From Cherax quadricarinatus (lineage: Eukaryota > Arthropoda > Malacostraca > Decapoda > Parastacidae), in NCBI RefSeq assembly GCF_038502225.1, contig NC_091323.1:24435845-24499844 (forward strand): a DNA stretch of 64,000 bases, written 5' to 3'. Position numbers and translations under genes: made by a program. The stretch's first letter is position 1, and the number at the start of each line of letters is the position of its first letter. The notes beneath the pieces are model-generated. The model was not told where the DNA came from. It made no database searches and saw only the letters and a list, made by a program, of their open reading frames with translations. Shown one piece after another: positions 22,101 to 31,985 of the stretch.

Positions 22101-22812
22101 TTATTATAACCCACTTTTCACATCCAATCTTTATTTTGCTCCACATAATCCTTGAATTAATACATTTATAGTCCCTCTTTTCCTGCCATAGCTTATCCTT
22201 CAACATTATTGCTACTCCTTCTTTAGCTCTAACTCTATTTGAAACCCCTGACCTAATCCCATTTATTCCTCTCCACTGAAACTCTCCCACCCCCTTCAGC
22301 TTTGTTTCACTTAAAGCCAGGACATCCAGCTTTTTCTCATTCATAACATCCACAATCATCTCTTTCTTATCATCTGCACAACATCCACGCACATTCAGAC
22401 TTCCCACTTTGACAATTTTCTTCTTCTTATTCTTTTTAGTAATCTTTACAGGAAAAGGGGTTACTAGCCCATTGTTCCCGGCATTTTAGTTGACTTTTAC
22501 AACACGCATGGCTTACGGAGGAAAGATTCTTATTCCACTTCCCCATGGATATAAAAGGAAAATTAATAAGACCAAGAACTATTAAGATAAAATCAAAGAA
22601 AACTCAGATGAGTGTGTATAAATAAATGTGTACATGTATGTGTAGTGTGACCTAAGTGTAAGTAGAAGTAGCAAGACATGCCTGTAATCTTGCATATTTA
22701 TGAGACAGACAAAAGACATCAGCAATCCTACCATCATGTAAAACAATCACAGGCTTCGTTTTACACTCACTTGGTAGGACGGTAGTACCTCCCTGGGTGG
22801 TTGCTGTCTACC
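19131..22812 (-). mobile_element. RTE-clade LINE, nearly full-length young copy
   Basis: Reads on the minus strand from a 5' leader at about 22812 (gtaggttggtagacagcaa) to a 3' poly-A run (19150-19131). The leader of about 400 bp is the same sequence that forms the body of the short elements at 26847, 36054 and others. The coding region differs from the copy at 57583-61208 at only a handful of residues, implying recent activity. Its 5' end faces the 5' end of the copy at 23043-26637. Confidence 0.92.
19516..22407 (-). CDS. RTE LINE ORF: AP endonuclease and reverse transcriptase (963 codons)
   Basis: N-terminal endonuclease: GSLNVRGC, LALSETKL, ISVYAPGEE, VVGDFNAKVG, LLDYVLVDKR and ISDHYLVV. 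Reverse transcriptase: KAAGTDGIMTEML, CIVPLYKGKGDKRDCKNYRG, FMDLEKAYDRVDR, LRQGCVMSPWLFNIFIDG and the catalytic LLFADDTVLM. The tail has LLRWFGHLERMDHSR and RRGRGRPRKGWREG. The first codon taken here is GTG; upstream to the nearest stop the frame is open but has no ATG, and the first ATG falls inside the endonuclease, so initiation is unclear. One extra G in a G-run near 19580 shifts the last ~25 codons; otherwise intact. Confidence 0.9.
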   Translation of the reverse strand: MGSLNVRGCCADDKKEMIVDVMNEKKLDVLALSETKLKGVGEFQWRGINGIRSGVSNRVRAKEGVAIMLKDKLWQEKRDYKCINSRIMWSKIKIGCEKWVIISVYAPGEERSVEERERFWEMLSECVGSFESSVRVMVVGDFNAKVGKNVMEGVVGKFGVPGVNVNGEPLIELCVERNLVISNTYFMKKRINKYTRYDVARNESSLLDYVLVDKRLMGRLQDVHVYRGATDISDHYLVVATVRVRGRWEKRKVATTSKREVKVYKLREEEVRVRYKRLLAERWASAKMSSGGVEEGWNSFKNAVLECGAEVCGYRRVGAGGKRSDWWNDEVKGVIKEKKVAYERFLQSRSVIRRAEYMESKRKVKRVVRECKRRADDRVGEALSRNFNENKKKFWSELNKLRKPRENMDLSVKNRVGELVDGEMEVLGRWREYFEELLNVKEETEAVISCTGQGGIPSFRSEEEQNVSVGEVREALRKMKGGKAAGTDGIMTEMLKAGGDIVLEWLVLLFNKCMKEGKVPRDWQRACIVPLYKGKGDKRDCKNYRGISLLSIPGKVYGRVIIERIRGKTECRIADEQGGFRVGRGCVDQVFTLKHICEQYLDKDREVFIAFMDLEKAYDRVDRGAMWQMLQVYGIGGKLLNAVKSFYEDSEAQVRVCRREGDYFPVKVGLRQGCVMSPWLFNIFIDGVVKEVNARVFGRGVGLNYGESNSKWELTQLLFADDTVLMGDSKEKLQRLVDEFGNVCKGRKLKVNIEKSKVMRVSNDLDKEKLDIKLGRRSMEEVNVFRYLGVDVSADGFMKDKVNHRIDEGKKVSGALRYMWSQKTLSMEAKKGMYESIVVPTLLYGCEAWVVNAAARRRLEAAEMSCLRAMCGVNIMQKIRSVEIRRRCGVNKSISQRAEEGLLRWFGHLERMDHSRMTWKAYKSIGEGRRGRGRPRKGWREGGKGGFVGKGLGFPASVRERVR

Positions 22813-23042
22813 AACCTACTACTAATATCTACACATATAAATCTTAATACAGTAGGTCTTCAGACATATGATGTTCTGCTCTTATGACCATAGTACTTTG
22901 GAATACATTAATGACTTATGAACATTGACCTGCAGTTAAGATGATTACAAATAATCAATATTATATTATAGTATATTATAGTATATGCACTTTCATTTGT
23001 ATATGTGTGTATATATGTATGTGTATATATGTGTGTATATAT
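22813..23042. other. Spacer between two inverted RTE copies
   Basis: About 230 bp of non-repeat sequence ending in a TATATG-rich stretch (22981-23042). It separates the 5' ends of two RTE elements in opposite orientation. No gene seen. Confidence 0.6.
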
Positions 23043-26000
23043 ATACTTCTTACACTTAGGTCACACTACACATACATGTACACATTTATTTATACACACT
23101 CATCTGAGTTTTCTTTGATTTTATCTTAATAGTTCTTGGTCTTATTACTTTTCCTTTTATATCCATGGGGAAGTGGAATAAGAATCTTTCCTCCGTAAGC
23201 CATGCGTGTTGTACAAGTCAACTAAAATGCCGGGAACAATGGGCTAGTAACCCCTTTTCCTGTAAAGATTACTAAAAAGAATAAGAAGAAGAAAATTGTC
23301 AAAGTGGGAAGTCTGAATGTGCGTGGATGTTGTGCAAATGATAAGGAAGAGATGATTGTGGATGTTATGAATGAGAAGAAGCTGGATGTCCTGGCTTTAA
23401 GTGAAACAAAGCTGAAGGGGGTGGGAGAGTTTCAATGGAGAGGAAGAAATGGGATTAGGTCAGGGGTTTCAAATAGAGTTAGAGCTAAAGAAGGAGTAGC
23501 AATAATGTTGAAGGATAAGCTATGGCAGGAAAAGAGGGACTATAAATGTATTAATTCAAGGATTATGTGGAGTAAAATAAAGATTGGATGTGAAAAGTGG
23601 GTTATAATAAGCATGTATGCACCTGGAGAAGAGAGAAGTGTAGAGGAGAGAGATTTTGGGAAATGTTGAGTGAATGCGTGGGGAGTTTTGAATCAAGTGT
23701 GAGAGTAATGGTGGTTGGGGATTTCAATGCTAAAGTGGGTAAAAATGTTATGGAGGGAGTAGTAGGTAAATTTGGGGTGCCAGGGGTAAATGTAAATGGG
23801 GAGCCTTTAATTGAGCTATGGAGGGAGTAGTAGGTAAATTTGGGGTGCCAGGGGTAAATGTAAATGGGGAGCCTTTAATTGAGCTATGTGTAGAAAGAGA
23901 TTTGGTAATAAGTAATACATATTTTATGAAAAAGAGGATAAATAAATATACAAGGTATGATGTAGCATGTAATGAAAGTAGTTTATTAGATTATGTATTG
24001 GTGGATAAAAGGTTGATGGGTAGGCTCCAGGATGTACATGTTTATAGAGGGGCAACTGATATATCGGATCATTATTTAGTTGTAGCTACAGTTAGAGTAA
24101 GAGGTAGATGGGAAAAGAGGAAGGTGACAACAAGAAGTAAGAGGGAGGTGAAAGTGTATAAACTAAGGGAGGAGGAAGTTTGGGTGAGATATAAGCAACT
24201 ATTGGCAGAAAGGTGGGCTAGTGCAAAGATGAGTAGTGGGGGGGTTGAAGAGGGTTGGAATAGTTTTAAAAATGCAGTATTAGAATGTGGGGCAGAAGTT
24301 TGTGGTTATAGGAGGGTGGGGGCAGGAGGAAAGAGGAATGATTGGTGGAATGATGAAGTAAAGGGTGTGATGAAAGAGAAAAAGGTAGCTTATGAGAGGT
24401 TTTTACAAAGCAGAAGTGTTATAAGAAGAGCAGAGTATATGGAGAGTAAAAGAAAGGTAAAGAGAGTGGTGAGAGAGTGCAAAAGGAGAGCAGATGATAG
24501 AGTGGGAGAGGCACTGTCAAGAAATTTTAATGGAAATAAGAAAAAATTTTGGAGTAAGTTAAACAAGTTAAGAAAGCCTAGGGAAAGTATGGATTTGTCA
24601 GTTAAAAACAGAGTAGGGGAGTTAGTAGATGGGGAGATGGAGGTATTAGGTAGATGGCGAGAATATTTTGAGGAACTTTTAAATGTTAAGGAAGAAAGAG
24701 AGGCAGTAATTTCATGCACTGGTCAGGGAGGTATACCATCTTCTAGGAGTGAAGAAGAGCAGAATGTAAGTGTGGGGGAGGTACGTGAGGCATTACGTAG
24801 AATGAAAGGGGGTAAAGCAGCTGGAACTGATGGGATCATGACAGAAATGTTAAAAGCAGGGGGGGATATAGTGTTGGAGTGGTTGGTACTTTTGTTTAAT
24901 AAATGTATGAAAGAGGGGAAGGTACCTAGGGATTGGCGGAGAGCATGTATAGTCCCTTTATATAAAGGGAAAGGGGACAAAAGAGATTGTAAAAATTATA
25001 GAGGAATAAGTTTACTGAGTATACCAGGAAAAGTGTACGGTAGGGTTATAATTGAAAGAATTAGAGGTAAGACAGAATGTAGGATTGCGGATGAGCAAGG
25101 AGGTTTCAGAGTGGGTAGGGGATGTGTAGATCAAGTGTTTACATTGAAGCATATATGTGAACAGTATTTAGATAAAGGTAGGGAAGTTTTTATTGCATTT
25201 ATGGATTTAGAAAAGGCATATGATAGTGGATAGAGGAGCAATGTGGCAGATGTTGCAAGTATATGGAATAGGTGTTAAGTTATTAAATGCTGTAAAGAGT
25301 TTTTATGAGGATAGTGAGGCTCAGGTTAGGGTGTGTAGAAGAGAGGGAGACTACTTCCTGGTAAAAGTAGGTCTTAGACAGGGATGTGTAATGTCACCAT
25401 GGTTGTTTAATATATTTATAGATGGGGTTGTAAAGGAAGTAAATGCTAGGGTGTTCAGGAGAGGGGTGGGATTAAATTTTGGGGAATCAAATTCAAAATG
25501 GGAATTGACACAGTTACTTTTTGCTGATGATACTGTGCTTATGGAAGATTCTAAAGAAAAATCGCAAAGGTTAGTGGACGAGTTTGGGAATGTGTGTAAA
25601 GGTAGAAAGTTGAAAGTGAACATAGAAAAGAGTAAGGTGATGAGAGTATCAAATGATTTAGATAAAGAAAAATTGGATATCAAATTGGGGGGGAGGAGGA
25701 GTATGGAAGAAGTGAATGTTTTCAGATACTTGGGAGTTGACGTGTCGGCGGATGGATTTATGAAGGATGAGGTTAATCATAGAATTGATGAGGGAAAAAA
25801 GGTGAGTGGTGCGTTGAGGTATACGTGGAGTCAAAAAACGTTATCTATGGAGGCAAAGAAGGGAATGTATGAAAGTATAGTAGTACCAACACTCTTATAT
25901 GGGTGTGAAGCTTGGGTGGTAAATGCAGCAGCGAGGAGATGGTTGGAGGCAGTGAAGATGTCCTGTTTAAGGGCAATGTGTGGTGTAAATATTATGCAGA

Positions 26001-26637
26001 AAATTCGGAGTGTGGAAATTAGGAGAAGGTGTGGAGTTAATAAAAGTATTAGTCAGAGGGCAGAAGAGGGGTTGTTGAGGTGGTTTGGTCATTTAGAGAG
26101 AATGGATCAAAGTAGAACAACATGGAAAGCGTATAAATCTATAGGGGAAGGAAGGCGGGGTAGGGGTCGTCCTCGAAAGGGTTGGAGAGAGGGGGTAAAG
26201 GAGGTTTTGTCTGCAAGGGGCTTGGACTTCCAGCAAGCGTGCATGAGCATGTTAGATAGGAGTGAATGGAGACGAATGGTACTTGGGACCTGATGATCTG
26301 TTGGAGTGTGAGCAGGGTAATATTTAGTGAAGGGATTCAGGGAAAGCGGTTATTTTCATATACTCGGACTTGAGTCCTGGAAATGGGAAGTACAATCCCT
26401 GCACTTTAAAGGACGGGTTTGGGATATTGGCAGTTGGAGGGATATGTTGTATATCTTTATATGTGTATGCTTTTAAACTGTTGTATTCTGAGCACCTCTG
26501 CAAAAACAGTGATAATGTGTGAGTGTGGTGAAAGTGTTGAATGATGATGAGAGTATTTTCTTTTTGGGGATGTTCTTTCTTTTTTGGGTCACCCTGCCTC
26601 AGTGGGAGACGGCCGACTTGTTGAAAAAAAAAAAAAA
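23043..26637 (+). mobile_element. RTE-clade LINE, decayed copy
   Basis: Lacks the first ~125 bp of the leader but otherwise extends to the poly-A tail at 26625-26637. Closely similar to the copies at 19131-22812 and 57583-61208. It lies head to head with the former, so the two make a ~7.5 kb inverted repeat with a 230 bp centre. Confidence 0.92.
23304..26293 (+). pseudogene. RTE LINE endonuclease/reverse transcriptase, broken
   Basis: Same domain order as the copy at 19516-22407. Three lesions break it: a 4-base loss in a GA run near 23648, a 68-bp tandem duplication at 23750-23885 within the endonuclease, and loss of two bases near 25229 in the reverse-transcriptase motif FMDLEKAYDRVDR (after KAYD). 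Open pieces are 23304-23669, 23818-25233 and 25220-26293. The catalytic FADDTVLM and the RTE C-terminal tail survive in the last piece. Confidence 0.88.
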
Positions 26638-26652
26638 TATGCATTGGGAGTA

Positions 26653-26716
26653 CAGTGGTACCTTGACTTATGAGTTTAATTTGTTCCTTTACTGAGCTTG
26701 CAACTCAATTTTCTTG
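26653..26716. mobile_element. DNA transposon remnant, left arm, split by a Tigger
   Basis: Starts with cagtggtaccttgacttatg after a TA at 26651-26652, a mariner/Tigger-type inverted repeat. It stops at the TA into which the Tigger of 26719-28737 inserted. The continuation (tatcaaatcaattttcctc, then attaatccattccagcc) is found from 28740 to about 28810. The other terminus is not visible. Confidence 0.65.
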
Positions 26717-26846
26717 TACAGTGGAATCTTGGTTTTCGTCATTAATTTGTTCCAGAAAGTCTGACAAACTGAAGTTGATGAAAACTGAAGCAATATTTCC
26801 CATAAGAAATAATGTAAATACAATTAATCCATTCTAGACACCCAAG

Positions 26847-27309
26847 TCTGTCTTTCAACACACCGGCCATATCCCACTGAGGCGGGGTGGCCCAAAAGGA
26901 AAAACGAAAGTTTCTCCTTTTACATTTAGTAATATATACAGGAGAAGGGGTTACTAGCCCCTTGCTCCTGGCATTTTAGTCGCCTCTTGCAACACGCATG
27001 GCTTACGGAGGAAGAATTCTGTTCCACTTCCCCATGGAGGTAAGAGGAAATGAACAAGGACTAGTAAGAAAATAGAAGAAAACCCACAGGGGTGTGTATA
27101 TATATGCTTGTACATGTATGTATAGTGTGACCTAAGTGTAAGTAGAAGTAACAAGACGTACCTGAAACCTTGCATGTTTGTGAGACAGAAAAAAGGACAC
27201 CAGCAATCCTACCATCATGTAAAACAATTACAGGCTTACGTTTTACACTCACTTGGCAGGACAGTAGTACCTCCCTGGGCGGTTGCTGTCTACCAACCTA
27301 CTACCTAGA
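26847..27309 (-). mobile_element. RTE-derived short element (5' leader + 3' tail), copy 1
   Basis: Minus-strand element of about 460 bp. Its 5' part (caacctactacc end, 27309) equals the RTE leader seen at 22812-22440. After the segment tactagccccttgctcc and tttagtaatatatacagg it passes directly to the terminal RTE block (gggtggcccaaaagg, cacaccggccatatccc). There is no coding region. The target sequence acaccca(a/g) is repeated on both sides. Confidence 0.85.
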
Positions 27310-27321
27310 ACACCCAGAAAT

Positions 27322-27797
27322 TCTTCTTCTTCTTCTTTCAACGTACCAGCCGTATCCCACTGAGGCGGGGTGGCCCAAAAGAAAAAACTGAAGTTTCTCC
27401 TTTTAAATTTAGTAATATATACAGGAGAAGGGGTTACTAGCCCCTTGCTCCCGGCATTTTAGTCGCCTCTTACAACACGCATGGCTTACAGAGGAAGAAT
27501 TCTGTTCCACTTCCCCATGGAGATAAGAGGAAATAAACAAGAACAAGAATTAGAAAGAAAATAGAAGAAAACCCAGAGGGGTGTGTATATATATGCTTGT
27601 ACATGTATGTTTAGTGTGACCTAAGTGTAAGTAGAAGTAGCAAGACTTACCTGTAATCTTGCATATTTATGAGACAGACAAAAGACACCAGCAATCCTAC
27701 CATCATGTAAAACAATTACAGGCTTTCGTTTTACACTCACTTGGCAGGATGGTAGTACCTCCCTGGGCGGTTGCTGTCTACCAACCTACTACCTAGG
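27322..27797 (-). mobile_element. RTE-derived short element, copy 2, at the same target site
   Basis: A second copy in the same orientation, bounded by the 12-bp direct repeat acacccagaaat at 27310-27321 and 27798-27809. The left repeat is also the right flank of copy 1, so two insertions used practically the same target in succession. TTC repeats (27322-27339) mark the 3' tail. Confidence 0.85.
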
Positions 27798-28945
27798 ACA
27801 CCCAGAAATATTAACAATAAATACATTTTATAAAGAATAACTATGCTTTTACATACAGAAAACAATGAAAAATAAATATAAAGGACTAATGAAATGGATA
27901 AATGAACATTTAATATCACTTTTACCTTTATTGGAGACTTGTTGGCTTATGGAAGATGTGAGGAGGGGAGAGGGAGGAGAGGAGATTATTGGCTGGAAGT
28001 GGAATCCCCTCCATAAGGACTTCAGGTACCAAGTTCCTATCTGGGATTACTTCTCTTCTTTGTCTTTTACTGGCACTGGACTCCTATCGCACAAAAAATC
28101 TGTCCAGAGAGGTTTGTTTCTGGCGTTTCTTTAAGATTTGCCTAAAATGGGACAAGGCATTATCATTGAACATGTTGCTGACACGGCTTGCAACAATTTT
28201 GTTAGGGTGATATTTCCCCACAGAACTTTGCAACTCGCTCCACTTTGCACACACGACCTTAATCACTGAAGAAGGCACATTCTCCCCTCTCTCTTCCTCC
28301 TCCTCTGAAGCAATTTCCTCAGCTACGATCCGTTGCTGTTCTATTTGAAGGTGTTGCAGCTCTTAAGTGGTTAGCTCTTCCTTGTGGTTGTTCACTAACT
28401 CTTCCACATCCTGGCCATTCACATCCAACCCCATAGACTTCCCCAAACCCCATGGTGGCTTATTGAGCAGTCACACTCAATAAACAAGCACAAAAAACAA
28501 TGGATTATTACGAAATGTTTCGGATGAACTCTCAGGGTAATGCTCAATCGATGAGATCAAACCCAGATTGACTCGGAATGTGTGGGATGCTTTGTGTGGG
28601 TGCAGGCAGGCGGACATGTTCAGTATGGTGGACCGATGAAGACAGGTGATGAACGAAAAGTAACAAAATTTTGACGAAAAAAGTTGTTGAAAACTGAATT
28701 CATCGAAAACCAGGGCAAACGAAAACAGGTTCCACTGTATATCAAATCAATTTTCCTCATTGAAATTAACTGAAATGCCATTAATCCATTCCAGCCTCAA
28801 AAAAACCCCGCCAATTTTTTTGTTACTGGTTTTCAAATAAGAAAAATGTATTTATAAATAAGAAATACATATAGTATAAAAACATAATAAAACATTAAAG
28901 AAAATATAAAGAAATAAGCTGGATTTATAAAGTGTATATACCTTG

Positions 28946-29256
28946 TGTTAAGTAAAAGGACACAAAGGCAACTAATGTGACATTTTATTGTGGCAACGTT
29001 TCACTCTTCAGGAGCTTTACTGAGCCATTACAAACAATACACAGACACAGAGGGTATATATAGGCAGAGAGTGAGGTGTAATATTAGTGGTAGTAGTAGT
29101 AGTAGCAGGAATCTTATTTGTTGTAGTAATACAATATGGTAGAACAGTCAACTTGCACATGAGTAAAAGGTTATAAAAGGTATTACTTGGGTAGCATAAA
29201 AATAGGTTAGACAAATGTTTCTGCTGGAGGTTGGATAAGAAAAGGCCTGTTTGTGT
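28946..29256 (-). mobile_element. Short retrozyme/Penelope-like element, 311 bp, with an 11-bp target duplication
   Basis: Bounded by tatataccttg at 28935-28945 and 29257-29267. On the minus strand near 29033-28990 it has the layout ctcagta - gctcctgaagag hairpin - gaaacgttgcc - acaataaaa, which parallels the hammerhead order CUGAUGA - stem II - GAAA. The first box deviates, so catalytic activity is doubtful. It has a TAG-type microsatellite at 29091-29108. No coding region. Confidence 0.55.
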
Positions 29257-29644
29257 TATATACCTTGGTGATCAGACAACTTGGGTTAACGGAAGATGCT
29301 GGCTGAGGTGGAGGGTGGAAAAGATAGGCACCACCATCACTACTCTACCCACTGAAGGAACCTTCGCGAGGTAGGTAGATATCACAGAGGAAATATAAAC
29401 ACATATGCAGTATAATGTGATCCTTTATTGACAACGTTTCACCCACACAGTGGGCTTTTTCAAGTCACACACAGATCTACCTGGAGTGGAAGGTACGGGA
29501 GTATTTATAGTCATATTCAGAATGTTGAGGTCAGGTGGAGAATGCTGCATCTGATGATCTACCGGGTGGAGTTATAGAGTCTTGGGTAGCTTGGCAGGGG
29601 TATTGGACAAGTTGTGAGTAGACCTTCTGCAGTGTTCTATGTTC

Positions 29645-30207
29645 TTATGTGGGATAGCGTTGAAGTTTCTTGGCGAGTGGTTCAGCTATGTTATAGAAGC
29701 CGTTGTTCTGGTTGAAATTGTTGGTTATAGAGATAAGCGATGATTCCAGGATTCTTCGGTATTGAGTGTTGTCTTCTGTGGCGATAAGTCTTGAGTTTCT
29801 GTAGTTAATTAAATGGTTGTGTGAATTGCGATGTTGTACACAGGCATTCCTTGTATCATCAGTCCTGCTTGCATATTGGTGTTCTGAAATACGTGTTTGG
29901 AGGTCTCTTGATGTTTCGCCCACATATAATTTGTTGCAGTCATTACAAGGGATTATGTATACCCTTGCAGAGGATGGAGGCTTGTCCTGTCTACTACTGG
30001 TGATGTCCTTGATGGTCGTGGTTGTGGAGGTAGATACTTGGAATGATGTATTGGAAAAGATGTTGGAAACATGTTTGGCAATGGAGTTGGTGGGGAGGAC
30101 TATGTATCTCTTCTCGGCAGTGTCTTCTCTGGGTGTGTTGAAGATGTTTAATGCCCGCCGTCTGCAGTCTCTGATGAAGTGACGAGGATAGTGGAGTTTA
30201 GAAAATA
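29645..30207 (-). pseudogene. Penelope-like GIY-YIG endonuclease domain
   Basis: About 187 codons open on the minus strand. The GIY-YIG signature reads VYIIPCNDCNKLYVGETSRD, followed by LQTRISEHQYASR. The conserved Arg of helix 1 and the later Glu (RRILESSLI) can be seen. CNDCNKLYVGET carries the Cys pair typical of Penelope-type GIY-YIG domains. The domain nicks DNA for insertion. It is separated from its reverse transcriptase by a MITE and mutations, so it is a relic. Confidence 0.85.
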
Positions 30208-30410
30208 CAGTGGACCCCTGCTTAACGATCACCTCCAAGTGCGACCAATTATGTAAGTGTATTTATGTAAGTGTGTTTGTACGTGTATGTTTGGGAGTCT
30301 GAAATGGACTAACATACTTCACAGTATTCCTTATGGGAAAAAATTCGGTCAGTACTGGCACCTGAACATACTTCTGGAATGAAAAAATATCGTTAACCGG
30401 GGGTCCACTG
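30208..30410. mobile_element. MITE, 203 bp, inserted in the Penelope-like element
   Basis: TA at 30206-30207 and 30411-30412. Inverted ends cagtggacccctgcttaacg and cgttaaccgggggtccactg. Same family and size as 11522-11724, in opposite orientation. Removing it rejoins the Penelope-like sequence. Confidence 0.9.
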
Positions 30411-30764
30411 TACTTGTTCAATTATAGTGCATTCTTCCTCAAGGAACTCATTGCTGCAGATTCTGAGTGCACGCAGGAAGAAGCCTATAATTACACCACG
30501 TTTGGTTTTGGTGTCGTGGTGAGATTAGAAGTGGAGAAGATCGTTTGGTTGGTGGGTTTTCGATAGACTTTAAAACGAAGTTCGTGGTCAGCTTTGCAGA
30601 GCAGAACATCAAGGAAAGGAAGAGTGTTGTCGACTTCTTCTTCAAGTGTGAACTGGATTGAAGGCTCGACCTGGTTGAGCTTGTCTTGGAGAGCTTGAAT
30701 GTTGAAGCGTTTAGGAGTTATGAGGGGTGTGGACAGTTTAGTTATTTGTTACTTTTATCTTTGT

Positions 30765-30905
30765 TTAATTTGATCATCATCTGCCAGAGCAGGGTAACCC
30801 AAGAAGAAAACACATTAACCACCGCTTTCTTTCCAAAAGTGTGCTGACATAATCAGATTATAGTCCGACTGTAACAACTTCCCCTCCTCACTCCATCAAA
30901 GTTTG
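30765..30905 (-). mobile_element. Degenerate RTE 3'-tail fragment
   Basis: Weak match to the older RTE tail: gatcatcatctgccagagca and gggtaacccaagaagaaaa, then tccatcaaagtt. Identity is low. 30906-31172 beyond it holds nothing that I recognise. Confidence 0.45.
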
Positions 30906-31172
30906 AGCAACACTACTAAAAATTATGATTATATTTAATAATTTTATCTTCAGACAATTTAATTATATTAAACTTTAACTTAAATTCTCTAGCTTTAACT
31001 GTATAATGTCAAGTAGTTTAAAGTTCTAGTTTTAGTCTGCCTGAAATGTTCTGCATAACTTTGGTATTCTTTTAAATGAAGGTAGCCTAATTTTGCAGCT
31101 GATTTACATTGTAAAAATGAATTTTGTTTAGAATATGTGCCTTCTTATTTATCTTCTATAATGCATTTAAAA

Positions 31173-31605
31173 GGTAGGTTGGTAGACAGCAGCCACCCAG
31201 GGAGGTACTAGTGTCCTGTCAAGTGAGTGTGAAATGTAAACCCGTAATTGTTTTACATGATAGGATTGCTGGTCTTTTTTCTGTCTCGTAAACATGAGAG
31301 ATTTTAGGTATGTCTTACTACTTCTACTTACACATATCACACTATTCATTCATGTACAAGTGTATATATACACACCCCTCTGGGTTTTCTTCTACTTTCT
31401 TACTAGTTCTTATTTATTTCTTCTTATCTCCATGGGGAAGTGGAACAGAATTCCTCCTCTGTAAGCCATGCATGTCAGAGGAGACTAAAATGCTGGGAGT
31501 AACAGGCTAGTAACCCATTCCCCTGTATATACTACTAAATTTAAATGAAATTTAGTTTTTCTTTTTTAGGTCACCCTGCCTAAGTGGGAGATGGCTGATT
31601 TGTTT
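31173..31605 (+). mobile_element. RTE-derived short element, copy 3
   Basis: Plus-strand copy, more diverged. It starts with gtaggttggtagacagcagc, has the middle block catggggaagtggaacagaa and tactaaatttaaatg, and ends in the RTE terminal block (ggtcaccctgcctaagtggg). No coding region. Confidence 0.82.
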
Positions 31606-31729
31606 GGGGGGGGGATATTCTTTCTTAAATTTTAAATTCCCTCAAACTTAGTTGTTGTGAAAACTGAAGAATTATTATAATTGGACTGTTTAATGCTGAA
31701 GAATCTCATATTTAATAAAAAAAAATTTT

Positions 31730-31985
31730 TTCTCTCTCTCAACAAGTTGGCCGTCTCCCACCGAGGCAGGGTGACCCAAAAAGAAAATACTTTCATCATC
31801 ATTCAACACTTTCACCTCACTCACCCATAGTCACTGTTTTTGCAGAGGTGCCCAGGATACAACAGTTTAGAAATATATATGTATAAAAATACACAATATA
31901 TCCCTCCAAACTGCCAATATCCCAAACCCCTCCTTTAGAGAGCAGGCATTGTACTTCCCATTTCCAGGACTCAAGTCCGGTTATA
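31730..31985 (-). mobile_element. RTE 3' tail fragment, young-type
   Basis: Minus strand, only the last ~250 bp of the RTE 3' UTR: gttggccgtctcccaccgag, the gtttttgcagaggtgc block and the gactcaagtccgg end. Severe 5' truncation. Confidence 0.85.

Larger units (their letters stand above)
26719..28737 (-). mobile_element. Tigger-type transposon, internally deleted, carrying two short retroelements
   Basis: TA duplications at 26717-26718 and 28738-28739, with inverted repeats cagtggaatcttggttttcg and complement. Minus-strand coding remains only for the transposase C-terminus (28278-28084: SSVIKVVCAKWSELQSSVGK ... HFRQILKKRQKQTSLDRFF). Near 28435 this jumps directly to the start-codon region near 28452, so the DNA-binding and catalytic domains are deleted. 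Two RTE-derived short elements (26847-27309, 27322-27797) sit in the left, 3'-terminal part. Non-autonomous. Confidence 0.85.
29375..30760 (-). mobile_element. Penelope-like retroelement, 5'-truncated
   Basis: Minus strand. From the right: the end of the reverse-transcriptase domain (30760-30411; the peptide FTLEEEVDNTLPFLDVLLC is readable near 30660-30600, then frame shifts), interrupted by a MITE (30208-30410). Then a GIY-YIG endonuclease domain (30207-29645). Then a non-coding end (29640-29375) with a hammerhead-like motif near 29470-29430 (hairpin gcccactgtgtgggtgaaac and cgttgtcaataaagg). This order, RT followed by GIY-YIG, is diagnostic of Penelope-like elements. Confidence 0.82.
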
